Below are positions 29,080 to 40,239 of a stretch of DNA of 64,000 bases, one piece after another; the first letter of the stretch is position 1, and every line of letters begins with the position of its first letter. Below the pieces are notes generated by a model. That model made no database searches and was not told where the DNA came from. It saw nothing but the letters and a program-made list of their open reading frames with translations. Source of the stretch: Planctomycetota bacterium (GTDB taxonomy: Bacteria; Planctomycetota; Phycisphaerae; WQYP01); NCBI GenBank assembly GCA_021827645.1, contig JAKAVA010000089.1:1-64000 (forward strand), written 5' to 3'. The translations under genes and the position numbers were made by a program.

Positions 29080-29589
29080 CATAAAGAAAAAACAAACAAA
29101 AGCTGGCAGATGAGTCGCTAGAGTCTCCAGACTCGCAACTACCTCATCTGTATTCGAAATCGGAGAAGCTTGTCAATTTATTTCTTTTCAAGAAGGAGTT
29201 TCCTATGTGTAACCTCGCCACAGAGATGGCACCCCTCGAAGTTTGGGATATCGAAACTTCGTCCAAAAACACCAGGGGTGTTAATTCAGACGCACATTCA
29301 AGAATTTGCCCGGATGGCCGAGAGTCTGGCTTGTTTGGTGAGGGTCATCGGCCCGCCAGCTGACTGTGAAGTCATTCTGGCCGATGACTCTGAATCCGTC
29401 CGCATCTATTGAGTAAGTAAAGGCAGTGTACGATGTAACGCGTCGATTCTGGCATCGTTGCAGCATGGGTTACCTGAAGACATCGGGGCCAATGGGATTC
29501 AGATCAATGGAATATCGGAGACCAGAATCATTGTCCGCATGTGCAAGTTAAGCTAAGATATTAAATGATATCGTAAAAAGAGGTTCACC

Positions 29590-31119
29590 ATGCGAGTTTT
29601 CAAAAGCAGCTACAAAGACCGAACCACTGGCAAATCGCGGCAAACCGCACGGTGGTATGTGGAATTGCGGGACCATCGCAATATCATCCGGCGTCTACCG
29701 GCATTCACCGACAAGAATCAATCCCTGGCGCTGGGCAGGACGGTTCTGAAGTTGGTTGAAAATCGGCAATCCGGCGAACCGCTGACGGTGGAATTAAGTC
29801 GTTGGCTGGAAACCGTGTCCGATGCAACCAAAGCAACTTTGGCCCGCTGGGGGCTCATTGACCAGAGCAGGTTGACCGGCAGTAAACCACTGACGGGGCA
29901 TATATCCGACTGGAAAGCAGATATGTTGGCGCAGGGCAATACAGCCAAGCACGCAAACTTGTCCGCCAGTCGGGTTGAACGGCTAACTGCTGATTGCGGG
30001 TTCAATTTTTACAGCGACATATCTGCTGCCAAAATTCAACAAAAACTGGCCGACTACCGAAAAAATACTTTGGATGCAAGGGGTCATGCTGAAACTGGTA
30101 TCGGTTTGAAGACCACCAATTATTACCTGCGTGATCTGAAAAGTTTCTGTCGCTGGATGATGCATGAGCGTCGGGTCAATGCAAACCCGGTTGAATACTT
30201 GGATGCGTTGAATGCTAAAGTCGACATTCGCCGTCAACGCCGGACATTGTCCGAGGTTGACATGCGGAAGTTGTTGACTGCGACACGCAATGGCCCGGAG
30301 CGTCGTGGTATGAGTGGGCAGGAACGAGCTTTGGTCTATGAGCTTTCAGCAACAACGGGGTTACGGGTAAGCGAACTGGCCAGCCTAACCGTAGCCTCAT
30401 TCACACTGGACGAATCACCGAGTGTCACCATTGATGCCGCTTATGCCAAAAACCGACGACGAGATACGCTCCCATTGCGAGCGGATATGGCCGAACACTT
30501 GCGAAACTTTTTGGCGACCAAACTGCCGGGCACCAAGGTTTTTCCCAAACTTAGCAACCATAATTCCGCGCAGATGATCAAGGCCGACCTTGAAGCTGCT
30601 GGATTGCCTTTTGAGTTGGATGGTAAATATTTTGATTTTCACTCCCTACGCCACCAATTCATATCCGGGCTTGCCGCTGTTGGCATTCATCCAAAGACCG
30701 CGCAACAACTGGCGAGGCACAGCACCATTACCTTGACCATGGACAATTACACACATGTTTTCCGTGGCGAGCTTGACAAGGCTGTCAACGCGTTGCCAGA
30801 TTGGCATACGCCAACACCCGAACTGGCCCGAGCCACCGGTACGGTGAATCAATCGGCTGCAGTAGGCCTTCGACCGCTGGCACCCGTGGTCGCCAAAGCG
30901 TCAAGCAGGTCGAAAGAAAAAAGCTCGGCGTTCTGCTTGGCGCTTTCCAACGAAAAAGAGCAATCTCTGACGGACTCAGACGAACTGAAATCCGACGAGG
31001 TGCCGAGCGAAGAAAAGCATTGCGAACACGAGAAAATCCGCATGGATATTGGTGATTCTGATAAAGGCCGGAGTGGGATTCGAACCCACGACAAACGGAT
31101 TTGCAATCCGCCCCCTTAG
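29590..31119 (+). CDS. Tyrosine-type recombinase/integrase
   Basis: ATTGLRVSELASLTV, FDFHSLRHQFISGLAAVGIHPKTAQQLARHSTITLTMDNYTH (R..HxxR..H..Y); 3' end antisense to tRNA-Cys. Confidence 0.95.
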   Translation: MRVFKSSYKDRTTGKSRQTARWYVELRDHRNIIRRLPAFTDKNQSLALGRTVLKLVENRQSGEPLTVELSRWLETVSDATKATLARWGLIDQSRLTGSKPLTGHISDWKADMLAQGNTAKHANLSASRVERLTADCGFNFYSDISAAKIQQKLADYRKNTLDARGHAETGIGLKTTNYYLRDLKSFCRWMMHERRVNANPVEYLDALNAKVDIRRQRRTLSEVDMRKLLTATRNGPERRGMSGQERALVYELSATTGLRVSELASLTVASFTLDESPSVTIDAAYAKNRRRDTLPLRADMAEHLRNFLATKLPGTKVFPKLSNHNSAQMIKADLEAAGLPFELDGKYFDFHSLRHQFISGLAAVGIHPKTAQQLARHSTITLTMDNYTHVFRGELDKAVNALPDWHTPTPELARATGTVNQSAAVGLRPLAPVVAKASSRSKEKSSAFCLALSNEKEQSLTDSDELKSDEVPSEEKHCEHEKIRMDIGDSDKGRSGIRTHDKRICNPPP

Positions 31120-31138
31120 TCCACTCGGGCATCCGGCC
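31065..31138 (-). tRNA. tRNA-Cys (anticodon GCA)
   Basis: Minus strand GGCCGGA..GCGGA-TTGCAAA-TCCGT..GGGTTCGAATCCC..TCCGGCC-T; U73 typical of Cys. Confidence 0.96.
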
Positions 31139-31226
31139 TTCTTGGCAGACATCCTATTGCCGAGAGGCTTATTACTCAAGGTCAGATTCGTAACGGTGAC
31201 GGGGCCGCCGTCTGGCGTTGCGGCTC

Positions 31227-32684
31227 CTACGGCAGCGTGGTGGAGCCCATCAGATAGCGATCGCATTCACGCGCCGCTCCACGCCCCTCGTTAATCGCCC
31301 ACACCACAAGGCTCTGCCCCCGGCGACAATCGCCGGCTGCGAATACCCCTTCAACCGAGGTCGCAAACTTTCCATATTCAGCCGCAAAGTTACTGCGTGG
31401 ATCGGTTTTCAGCCCGAGTTCCTTTACCAGTGTGTCTTCCGGACCAAGGAAGCCCATCGCAAGCAGCACCAGATCCGCCGGCCATTCTTCCTCGCTGCCG
31501 GGAATTTCCGACATACTTACCTTGCCGTTGTTATTGCTCCAATTGACGCGCACCGTCTTGATGGCGCGGACGGCACCGTTTTCATCACCGATGAATTCCT
31601 TGGTCAGTATGGTGAATTGCCGAGGATCGCTTCCAAACTTCGTCCGCACCTCTTCATGCCCGTAATCCACGCGGTAAATTCGCGGCCATTGCGGCCATGG
31701 ATTATCCGCCGCTCGAGTTGCCGGGGGCTGTGCGAGGAGCTCAAAATTCACCAAGCTCTTGCATCCATGCCGCATCGAGGTGCCGATGCAGTCATTGCCC
31801 GTATCACCACCGCCGATCACAACAACATGCTTGCCCTCGGCGCTGATGAAATTTCTATCACGATGGTCGGAATCCAAAAGACTTTTGGTATTGGCGTGCA
31901 GAAATTCCATTGCAAAGTGGATACCGGAAAGTCCGCGGCCCGGCACCGGCAGATCGCGAGGCTTGGTGGCGCCGCAGGCCAGCACAATCGCGTCATATTT
32001 ATGCAGCAGATCATGGATGCTGATGTCCTGGCCCACATGGACGCCGGTGATGAACTCCACACCTTCCTGCTCCATGATGGCAAGGCGCCGCTGCACAACG
32101 GCCTTTTTATCCAATTTCATGTTGGGAATGCCGTACATCAGCAGTCCACCGATGCGATCTGCCCGCTCATAGACCGTCACGTTATGACCCGCTTTGTTAA
32201 GCTGATCGGCGGCGGCGAGGCCCGCAGGACCGGACCCGATCACCGCTACGGTTTTACCGGTGCGGTGCTGCGGGGGATGCGGTCTAACCCAGCCATTTTT
32301 CCAGGCGTGTTCAATAATTTCCTGTTCGATATTTTTAATCGTAACGGGTGGTTCGTTGATCCCCAATACGCATGAACCTTCGCACGGAGCGGGGCATACC
32401 CGGCCGGTGAATTCCGGAAAGTTGTTGGTCCGCCAGAGTCGATCGATGGCGTCGCGCCACTGATCTTTGTAGATCAGATCATTCCATTCCGGAATGAGGT
32501 TATTAATCGGACAGGCGCTGTTGCAGAATGGTACCCCGCAATCCATGCAGCGAGCACCCTGCTGCCGAAGTTTTTCGCCCGGCAGATGCTCATGAAATTC
32601 CCGCCAATCCAACACCCGCAGGCGCGCCGACCGGTTCGGCGCCGCTTCCCGCGTGTGTTCCATAAATCCAGTGGGTTTACCCAT
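31227..32684 (-). CDS. gltD: Glutamate synthase small (beta) subunit
   Basis: [62 protein letters not shown]. Confidence 0.96.
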   Translation of the reverse strand: MGKPTGFMEHTREAAPNRSARLRVLDWREFHEHLPGEKLRQQGARCMDCGVPFCNSACPINNLIPEWNDLIYKDQWRDAIDRLWRTNNFPEFTGRVCPAPCEGSCVLGINEPPVTIKNIEQEIIEHAWKNGWVRPHPPQHRTGKTVAVIGSGPAGLAAADQLNKAGHNVTVYERADRIGGLLMYGIPNMKLDKKAVVQRRLAIMEQEGVEFITGVHVGQDISIHDLLHKYDAIVLACGATKPRDLPVPGRGLSGIHFAMEFLHANTKSLLDSDHRDRNFISAEGKHVVVIGGGDTGNDCIGTSMRHGCKSLVNFELLAQPPATRAADNPWPQWPRIYRVDYGHEEVRTKFGSDPRQFTILTKEFIGDENGAVRAIKTVRVNWSNNNGKVSMSEIPGSEEEWPADLVLLAMGFLGPEDTLVKELGLKTDPRSNFAAEYGKFATSVEGVFAAGDCRRGQSLVVWAINEGRGAARECDRYLMGSTTLP

Positions 32685-35600
32685 GTTGAACTTCCTCGAC
32701 AACGTTGTTTTCGGCCGCTTCCCTGGCCATTTGCTGCAGCGCCCGGCGATAATCAATCGGCATCACCTTTCGGAAGGATGCGAGTTGGGCCGACCAATCC
32801 TTCAATATCCGTTCCGCAACCGTACTGCCGGTGTGGCGACAGTGTTCTTCAATCAGCGTTTTGAGTTCGGCGACATCGGATGGCTCCGCCACCGGCTCAA
32901 GTTCCACCATGGCCAGATTGCACCGTGCAAGGAATTGATCCTCCGGATCGTACACATACGCTATGCCGCCGGACATACCCGCTGCGAAATTTCGCCCGGT
33001 CGGCCCGAGGATTACCGCTCGACCACCGGTCATATATTCGCAACCATGATCGCCGACGCCTTCCACCACCGCGGATGCACCGGAGTTGCGGACACAGAAT
33101 CGCTCACCGGCAACACCGCGGAAGTAGGCATAGCCGCTGGTGGCGCCGTAAAGTGCGACGTTACCGATGAGGATATTTTCCTCCGGTTTGAAGGTGCTGC
33201 GGGAATCGGGGTAGACGACGATCGTGCCGCCGGAGAGGCCCTTGCCGACATAGTCGTTAGCGTCCCCTTCCAATTCCAGTTTCACACCGCGTGCCAGCCA
33301 TGCGCCAAGGCTCTGCCCGGCTGAACCGGAGAGCTTGATCTCGATGGTCGCATCCGGCAGTCCTTCGCCCCCATAGCGCTTGGATATTTCGTGGCTCAGA
33401 GTGGTGCCGACGGTGCGATGGGTGTTTTTGATCGGATACGCCAGTTTCACGTGGGTGCCATGTTCAATCGCTTCACGGGCATCCTGCACAATCTGGTAAT
33501 CCAACGATTGCTCCAGACCATGATCCTGTTTGCGCACACATCGCACCTCAACACCGTCATGGAGTTTGACGGCAGGGGAGAGAATGGGTGTTAAATCCAA
33601 TCCCTGGGCCTTCCAGTGTTTGATTGCGTCGCCCACTTCCAGGCGATCCACGCGGCCGATCATTTCATCCATGGTCCTGAAGCCCATGAATGCCATGATT
33701 TCCCGTACTTCTTCGGCGAGCAGGAACATGAAATTAACAACATATTCCGGTTTGCCCGCAAATTTTGCCCGCAGAACCGGGTCCTGCGTAGCGATGCCGA
33801 CGGGGCAGGTGTTCAGGTGGCAGACACGCATCATGATGCAGCCGAGCGTAACCAGCGGCACGGTCGCAAAGCCGAATTCTTCAGCTCCCAGCAGGGCCCC
33901 GATGACCACATCCCGACCGGTCTTCAACTGACCGTCTACCTGCACCACGATCCGGCTTCGCAGATCGTTGAGGACCAGAGTCTGATGCGTTTCCGCCAAG
34001 CCGAGTTCCCACGGCGCACCGGCGTGTTTGATACTCGTCAGCGGTGATGCCCCGGTGCCGCCGTCATGGCCTGCAATCACCACGTGATCCGCGTGGGCTT
34101 TTGATACGCCCGTCGCCACCGTGCCCACACCGACCTCCGAAACCAGCTTGACGCTGATTCGTGCGGCGGGATTGGCGTTCTTCAGATCGTAAATCAGCTG
34201 CGCCAGATCTTCGATGGAATAAATATCATGATGTGGTGGGGGACTGATCAACTGCACGCCGGGCGTCGAATGCCGCAGCTTGCCGATGTAGCGATCCACC
34301 TTGTGCCCGGGCAACTGTCCACCCTCGCCGGGTTTGGCTCCCTGGGCCATCTTGATCTGTAATTCATCGGCGTTGGTCAAATAGTGGCTTGTGACGCCGA
34401 AACGTGCGCTGGCCACCTGTTTGATGGCCGATCGCCGCAGGTCGCCATTTGCATCGGGTTTGAAGCGCCGCGGATCTTCGCCACCTTCGCCGGTGTTGGA
34501 TTTTCCGCCGATGCGATTCATCGCAATCGCCAGTGTCTCATGGGCCTCGGTGGAAATCGATCCGAGGCTCATGGCCCCGGTGGCGAATCGCTTGACGATT
34601 TCACTCGCCGGCTCCACTTCCGCCAGCATCACCGGCGCATCCGCCGGCTTGAGCTTAAATAAGCCGCGCAGCGTGCAGAGGCGACCGGATTGTTCGTTGA
34701 TCAGCTTGGCGTAGCGGGCGTAGGCCTCCCGGCTGTTGGTACGGGCGGCGTCCTGCAGCGCGGCGATGGTATCGGGATTCAGCAGATGCTGTTCACCGTT
34801 TTTGCGCCACGCATACTGACCGCCTTCCGGCAGTACGCTGAGTTGCACCGCGTTGATCTGGGATGGATAACCGATCTCGTGACGCCGAAACGCCTCGGCG
34901 GCCAAAACGTCAAAATTGACCCCGTCGATCTTGGAGACCGTACCGGCGAAGCACTTATCGATCACCTGCTTATTAAGGCCGATGGATTCAAATATCTGGG
35001 CTCCCTTGTAGCTCTGCAGGGTGGAGATGCCCATTTTGCTCATCACCTTCAGAATGCCTTTGCCGCAGGCCTTGATGTAATTTTTAATGATTTTGTCATC
35101 ATCCAGCGACGGATCGATATTTCCCTCACGTCGCAGATTCCACAATATTTCAAACGCCATATACGGGTTAATGGCGTCGGCCCCGTAGCCGATAAGCATG
35201 CAGTGGTGATGCACTTCCCGCGCTTCGCCGGTTTCCAGCACAATGCCCAGACGCGTTCGCGTCTCGCTGCGGACGAGATGGTGATGGACGGCTCCGCAGG
35301 CAAGCAGCGCCGGAATGGCGACGCGGCCCTCGCCCAGTTGCCGATCACTGAGCACAATGAGGCTGCATCCGTCGGCAATCGCCTGATCCGCTTCAGCGCA
35401 GAGTCGATCGATCGCCTCCGGCATCCCCTTTTCACCCGCGCGACGGTCGAAGGTCATATCGATCACCCGCGACTTCCACCCACGGTGATTCAATTCTTTC
35501 ATCTGTGCGAGCTGGCAGTTCGTCAATATCGGCTGCGAAAGCAGCAGTCGGTGTGCATTTTCCGCAGTCGGTTCCAGCAGATTACGCTCCGGACCGACGT

Positions 35601-37263
35601 AACATTCCAAGCTCATCACAATGGATTCTTTATCTGAATCCAGCGGCGGATTGGTCACCTGCGCAAAGGTCTGTTTGAAATAGTCATACACCAGTCGCGG
35701 CTGGTCGCTCAGACACGCCAGGGCCGCATCGTTACCCATGGAGCCGAGCGCCTCAAGTCCTGCGGCTCCCATCGGCAGAATCAGCTTGTACACGTCTTCG
35801 GTGGTGTATCCCAGGCACTGCGCCCGCGTGAGAAGATTCTCAGGGTCAAATTCGGCAACGCCTTTCGGTTTAGCCAAGTCCTCAAGCGTCAGCTTCTGTT
35901 CCTGCAACCACTGACCGTAGGGGTGCTCGGCCGCCAACGCGGCTTTGAGTTCAGAATCATCGATGATCCGACCCTGCTCAAAGTCAACCAGAAACATCCG
36001 CCCCGGCTGCAACCGACCTTTTTTCACCACATTCGCCGGATCAATCTCCAATACGCCCACTTCGCTGGCCATGATGACCAGATCATCCTTGGTGACGTAA
36101 TAACGGCTGGGCCTCAGGCCGTTGCGATCCAACACGGCACCGATGTAGTGGCCGTCAGTGAATGCGACGGAGGCCGGGCCGTCCCACGGCTCCATCATGC
36201 AGGAGTGAAATTCATAAAATGCCCGCCGGCGCGGGTCCATCGACTCATGATTCTGCCACGCCTCGGGGATCATCATCATCACGGCGTGTGGCAGACTTCG
36301 ACCGGTCTGCAGCAGCATTTCAAGACAGTTATCAAAATCACCAGAATCCGAATTGCCCGGTTCGATCACCGGCTTGATCCGGTCAATGTCCCTGCCGAAA
36401 ATCCGGCTCTGGAACATCCCCTCGCGGGCGTGCATCCAGTTTACGTTACCGCGGCGGGTATTGATTTCACCGTTGTGTGCCATGAATCGCAGCGGCTGCG
36501 CCCGATCCCACGACGGAAACGTGTTGGTGCTGAAACGCGAATGCACCAGCGCTATGTGGCTGATGTAGTCCGCGTCACCCAGATCGGCGGCAAAATACTC
36601 CCGCACCTGCGGCGAAGTGAGCTGGCCTTTGTAAATAATCGTTTTGGTCGACAGACTGCATACATAGAAATATTCCGCCTGAGGCAGGTCGGAACTGCGG
36701 ATCTGATTACCGGCCGACTTGCGGGCCACGTACAACTTTCGTTCCAGCTCATCCTGCGATACTTTTGTATCAGTTTCGGCTGCCGTGACAAAGATCATCC
36801 GCATTTTGGGTTCGGTGCGTCGGGCGCTGGGGCCGATCCCATGGTTATCGACCGGCACATCGCGCCAGCCGAGCAACTTAAGTTTGCAGGCCTTGATGCA
36901 CTGCTCGAGTTGCTTCTCACACCACTTCCGTTGCTCATTATCAGACGGCAGGAAAACGATCCCGGCACCATATTTGCCCGGATCGGGTAATTTGATTCCT
37001 GCATCACGGGATGCAATTTTGGCCAGAAATTTGTGCGGCATGGCCGTCAAAATGCCGGCGCCATCCCCGGTATTTTCCTCACATCCGCACGCCCCGCGAT
37101 GCTCCATATGCTCCAGCATCGTGAGTGCGTTGATCACAATGTCGTGGCTCGCCTTGCCCTTGATATGAGCAATAAAACCAACACCGCAACTGTCGTGTTC
37201 AAATTCTGGATCGTAAAGACCCATTTTGCCGGGCCTTAGGCCAAGCTTTTCGGTAGAAGTCAA
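32677..37263 (-). CDS. gltB: Glutamate synthase large (alpha) subunit; TTG start at 37263 preferred (GGAGG 7 nt upstream)
   Basis: [31 protein letters not shown]-like, [69 protein letters not shown]. Confidence 0.97.
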   Translation of the reverse strand: MTSTEKLGLRPGKMGLYDPEFEHDSCGVGFIAHIKGKASHDIVINALTMLEHMEHRGACGCEENTGDGAGILTAMPHKFLAKIASRDAGIKLPDPGKYGAGIVFLPSDNEQRKWCEKQLEQCIKACKLKLLGWRDVPVDNHGIGPSARRTEPKMRMIFVTAAETDTKVSQDELERKLYVARKSAGNQIRSSDLPQAEYFYVCSLSTKTIIYKGQLTSPQVREYFAADLGDADYISHIALVHSRFSTNTFPSWDRAQPLRFMAHNGEINTRRGNVNWMHAREGMFQSRIFGRDIDRIKPVIEPGNSDSGDFDNCLEMLLQTGRSLPHAVMMMIPEAWQNHESMDPRRRAFYEFHSCMMEPWDGPASVAFTDGHYIGAVLDRNGLRPSRYYVTKDDLVIMASEVGVLEIDPANVVKKGRLQPGRMFLVDFEQGRIIDDSELKAALAAEHPYGQWLQEQKLTLEDLAKPKGVAEFDPENLLTRAQCLGYTTEDVYKLILPMGAAGLEALGSMGNDAALACLSDQPRLVYDYFKQTFAQVTNPPLDSDKESIVMSLECYVGPERNLLEPTAENAHRLLLSQPILTNCQLAQMKELNHRGWKSRVIDMTFDRRAGEKGMPEAIDRLCAEADQAIADGCSLIVLSDRQLGEGRVAIPALLACGAVHHHLVRSETRTRLGIVLETGEAREVHHHCMLIGYGADAINPYMAFEILWNLRREGNIDPSLDDDKIIKNYIKACGKGILKVMSKMGISTLQSYKGAQIFESIGLNKQVIDKCFAGTVSKIDGVNFDVLAAEAFRRHEIGYPSQINAVQLSVLPEGGQYAWRKNGEQHLLNPDTIAALQDAARTNSREAYARYAKLINEQSGRLCTLRGLFKLKPADAPVMLAEVEPASEIVKRFATGAMSLGSISTEAHETLAIAMNRIGGKSNTGEGGEDPRRFKPDANGDLRRSAIKQVASARFGVTSHYLTNADELQIKMAQGAKPGEGGQLPGHKVDRYIGKLRHSTPGVQLISPPPHHDIYSIEDLAQLIYDLKNANPAARISVKLVSEVGVGTVATGVSKAHADHVVIAGHDGGTGASPLTSIKHAGAPWELGLAETHQTLVLNDLRSRIVVQVDGQLKTGRDVVIGALLGAEEFGFATVPLVTLGCIMMRVCHLNTCPVGIATQDPVLRAKFAGKPEYVVNFMFLLAEEVREIMAFMGFRTMDEMIGRVDRLEVGDAIKHWKAQGLDLTPILSPAVKLHDGVEVRCVRKQDHGLEQSLDYQIVQDAREAIEHGTHVKLAYPIKNTHRTVGTTLSHEISKRYGGEGLPDATIEIKLSGSAGQSLGAWLARGVKLELEGDANDYVGKGLSGGTIVVYPDSRSTFKPEENILIGNVALYGATSGYAYFRGVAGERFCVRNSGASAVVEGVGDHGCEYMTGGRAVILGPTGRNFAAGMSGGIAYVYDPEDQFLARCNLAMVELEPVAEPSDVAELKTLIEEHCRHTGSTVAERILKDWSAQLASFRKVMPIDYRRALQQMAREAAENNVVEEVQHG

Positions 37264-37597
37264 CGTATAACCTCCGTGTGTGAGGCGTGCCCTCGGCTTG
37301 TAAACCACCGCTCCGCCCACGCGACTCCAACAAAGAATCGCGAACCATATATAGTACTAACTTACCTGCGTCGTATCAACTTGCGCGAGAGCGGACTCCC
37401 ACCCTTTTTTGCGGGGAGTGATCAGGGGTGGATCGCGATAAAAGCGGTCTTCCCCAATCCCACATAATTGCCCTGATCGCATCCGGTGGTTGTTCGTCGT
37501 TCCGATCAGCGAAGGGTAGCCGGCACATTCAATTATTCTGAGTTTGCCGCCCCGTCGCAACGGAAAATATTTCTTCATGCGAGCGGTGTTTCACGGA

Positions 37598-40195
37598 TCA
37601 AATAATATCGACCGCAGGCGCGTCTGACTTTGTCCACGCCGGACGACCACTTTGGATCAGCCGACCGTTTGCTTCGTCCCAATGAAGGTGTGTGATGTCA
37701 TATATGCCATCCTCATACTGGTAAGTTTCGCCGTCGTCCTGATAGATATCCATATCCGCATCGGCTCCCCGATATACCCGGATGGACGCAATCTTCTGGG
37801 GTTGTTGTGTATCGAGTATAGCGCTTCCAAACGGAACAATCGATCCAGCACGGACAAACAGTGGAATGACGTCGATGGGCGCGGCCGCATCGATGATTTG
37901 CCCACCATGCAGCCGTTCATTGGTCCAAAAGTTATACCAGTCGCAGCCTGACGGCAGATAAACGGGGCGGCTCGTGGCCCCCTGTTGCGTCACCGGTGCG
38001 ACCATAAATGCAGGCCCGAACATATGTTGATCAGAAATATTACTCACGTTCGGGTCCGCAGGAAAGTCCATCCATAAGGCTCGCATGTATGGAGCTCCGG
38101 TGCGATACGTTTTGTAGGCAAGGGAATACGTGTACGGCAGTAATTGGTATCGAAAGCGAAGATATTTTTCAAGGATCGGCGTTGCCTCCTTGCCAAAGGC
38201 CCAAACCTCGTTGTGTTTTCTTTCACCATGTACTCGCGTCACGGGTTGAAATACACCCCACTGAAACCACCGAACAAATAGTTCGGGGTAATCCGAATAG
38301 GCACCAACCGTACGTTCCGCCCCGTCCGGGCTGACCAGTGGCTTATGAGGGGGACGATAATAGGCATGATTCGGTGGTCGCATAAAACCCCCGATGTCCG
38401 TACTCCAATAAGGCATGCCGCTGGCCGTAAAGTTCAAGCCAGCGGTGATCGATCGTCGAAGCATATCCCATGTGTCGAAGATATCGCTCGACCAGAATAA
38501 TGTTCCATGCCGCTGGGCACCGAGATAGGCGGCTCGCGCCAAAATTAATACCCGTCGACTCTTGCCATAATCACGCCGAAAGCCGTCATAAATTGCTCCC
38601 GTCTCAAACAATGGGTACACATTAAAGTACCGGTTACCCGCACCCACATATAAAAATTGATGCTCGGGGCTGGTATCCGGCTCGGTTTCATCCAGCCAGA
38701 TGTAACTGAAACCGTCTTTCTTTACATAGTTATTACGAATAGTGTCCCAAAACCATCTGCCCGCGTGCGGATTGGTCGCATCAAGGTTCGGCCCGGTCTG
38801 ATCTCGGGCCCACCCAAAATAGGGGCTGCCGTCCGCTTTTTGGATAAACCAGCCGTTCGCCTTGAGCAGCTTGTAATATCTTGAAAACGTCGCAAAATGG
38901 GGCCAGACACTTATCATCGTCTTAATACCCATGCGACCAAGCTCGCGATTCATAGCCGCCGGGTGAGGCCAACGCGTTGGGTCCAGATCGATATTTCCCA
39001 TGACGGTGAAATTCAGGAAGTCCACCACCAACACATCAAGTGGAAGATTTCTTTCCCGGTATCCCTTGGCCACATCGATCAATTCTTTCTGCGTTGGATA
39101 GATGCACTTACTTTGTATGTAGCCGTAGGCACCCTTTGGCAGCATATGCGTTACACCCGTCAGGTGTCGGTATCCCGTGTATATCTCATCGACCTTATCA
39201 CTGCGGATTACAAAAAACGAAATCGCGTCTCCAACCTCAGACCGCCATTCATTGTTTTCGTTAATTGCCATCTTGATCGTGGTCTTCGACGCATTATCCC
39301 AGATGAATCCATAGCCTCGACTCGAGACCATGAACGGAACCCCGACCCGCTCCCCACCCATTGCCCCGTAGCTGTGCCAGCATTTGATCAGTTGATCGCG
39401 TAAATCCAGATTGCCCAACTGATGCTGCCCCAAACCGTAATAGTGTTCGTCCGATGGCGAGTCAAAGGTGGCGGATATCCGGTAGCCGGGATCAAGCTTC
39501 CTATGAGCTTCCGTGATGTTCTCACCGGAATAGGGGCTATTTTTATACATCGACCACTTCCACAACGTCAGAAGCGTTTTGCCTTCCGGAGTCTCGATGG
39601 TGACGACATCAAATCGGAGATTATTATTGATTACAGGCTTTCGCGGCGGCCGAAGCTTATCTCTCACCTGCTGATAGACGGGATCACGGGGCATGAGAGT
39701 CGGTGGCGGTGGGGATCCCGGCGAAACACGCACCACCAGACCGGCCGATCGCATAACATCAAATCCGTCTGAACCTCTGCTGTGGCTCCAGCCGCTGCCG
39801 GAGGGTTTGGCGATGAACCCGTACCCCGGTTTGGCCAGAGCACCATCTTTATTCAAGCTCAACGTGATTCGCACGATGTTGGCGGCGTATGGCTCCACCA
39901 AGATGGTGGCGTTGCCGCGGGTCAGGACAAAGCGTCCGTTCTGATGCTGAAAACCCGCTTCAACGCCCCTTGGCACAACCCGGGTACCCGCAGCAAAACC
40001 GAGGGGTGCAACGGCGTAAACGGATGCCGCGGCAATCCCCCATATCGCCTCGCGACGTGTAACTGAGAAATCTGGGACGCTGAGGGAAGTTTTCGATGGT
40101 ATCAGTTTCACTTCTGCAATACCTCCATGAACAGACTCCCAAGATTCATCATCTACGGCATCAATCTGCGTGCAACACCCGCACTCCAACTGCAC
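37598..40195 (-). CDS. Glycoside hydrolase family 31 (alpha-xylosidase/alpha-glucosidase type)
   Basis: MISVWPHFATFSRYYK, FSYIWLDETEPD, YWSTDIGGFMRP, RWFQWGVFQPVTRVHGE; twin-arginine-like N-terminus. Confidence 0.93.
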   Translation of the reverse strand: MQLECGCCTQIDAVDDESWESVHGGIAEVKLIPSKTSLSVPDFSVTRREAIWGIAAASVYAVAPLGFAAGTRVVPRGVEAGFQHQNGRFVLTRGNATILVEPYAANIVRITLSLNKDGALAKPGYGFIAKPSGSGWSHSRGSDGFDVMRSAGLVVRVSPGSPPPPTLMPRDPVYQQVRDKLRPPRKPVINNNLRFDVVTIETPEGKTLLTLWKWSMYKNSPYSGENITEAHRKLDPGYRISATFDSPSDEHYYGLGQHQLGNLDLRDQLIKCWHSYGAMGGERVGVPFMVSSRGYGFIWDNASKTTIKMAINENNEWRSEVGDAISFFVIRSDKVDEIYTGYRHLTGVTHMLPKGAYGYIQSKCIYPTQKELIDVAKGYRERNLPLDVLVVDFLNFTVMGNIDLDPTRWPHPAAMNRELGRMGIKTMISVWPHFATFSRYYKLLKANGWFIQKADGSPYFGWARDQTGPNLDATNPHAGRWFWDTIRNNYVKKDGFSYIWLDETEPDTSPEHQFLYVGAGNRYFNVYPLFETGAIYDGFRRDYGKSRRVLILARAAYLGAQRHGTLFWSSDIFDTWDMLRRSITAGLNFTASGMPYWSTDIGGFMRPPNHAYYRPPHKPLVSPDGAERTVGAYSDYPELFVRWFQWGVFQPVTRVHGERKHNEVWAFGKEATPILEKYLRFRYQLLPYTYSLAYKTYRTGAPYMRALWMDFPADPNVSNISDQHMFGPAFMVAPVTQQGATSRPVYLPSGCDWYNFWTNERLHGGQIIDAAAPIDVIPLFVRAGSIVPFGSAILDTQQPQKIASIRVYRGADADMDIYQDDGETYQYEDGIYDITHLHWDEANGRLIQSGRPAWTKSDAPAVDII

Positions 40196-40239
40196 CCAAC
40201 AGTACCGCGCCGCGATGCCACCTCTATCGCTAACCGGCG

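Noticed and set aside
29107-29150. Hammerhead ribozyme (gatgag and a later cgaaa)
   Set aside because: Core order CUGANGA-stem-GAAA-stem-UH is not satisfied; the pairing forms a simple nested hairpin.
24001-29560. Second copy of the tRNA-Cys 3' end as the far attachment site
   Set aside because: Scanned by eye for gattcgaaccc/ggccggagtggg and found none; a computed search is needed to be certain.
30785-31294. ORFs with GADCKSVCRGFESHSGL and AGVGFEPTTNGFAIRPLSPLGHPAF
   Set aside because: Sense and antisense translations of tRNA-Cys, not genes.
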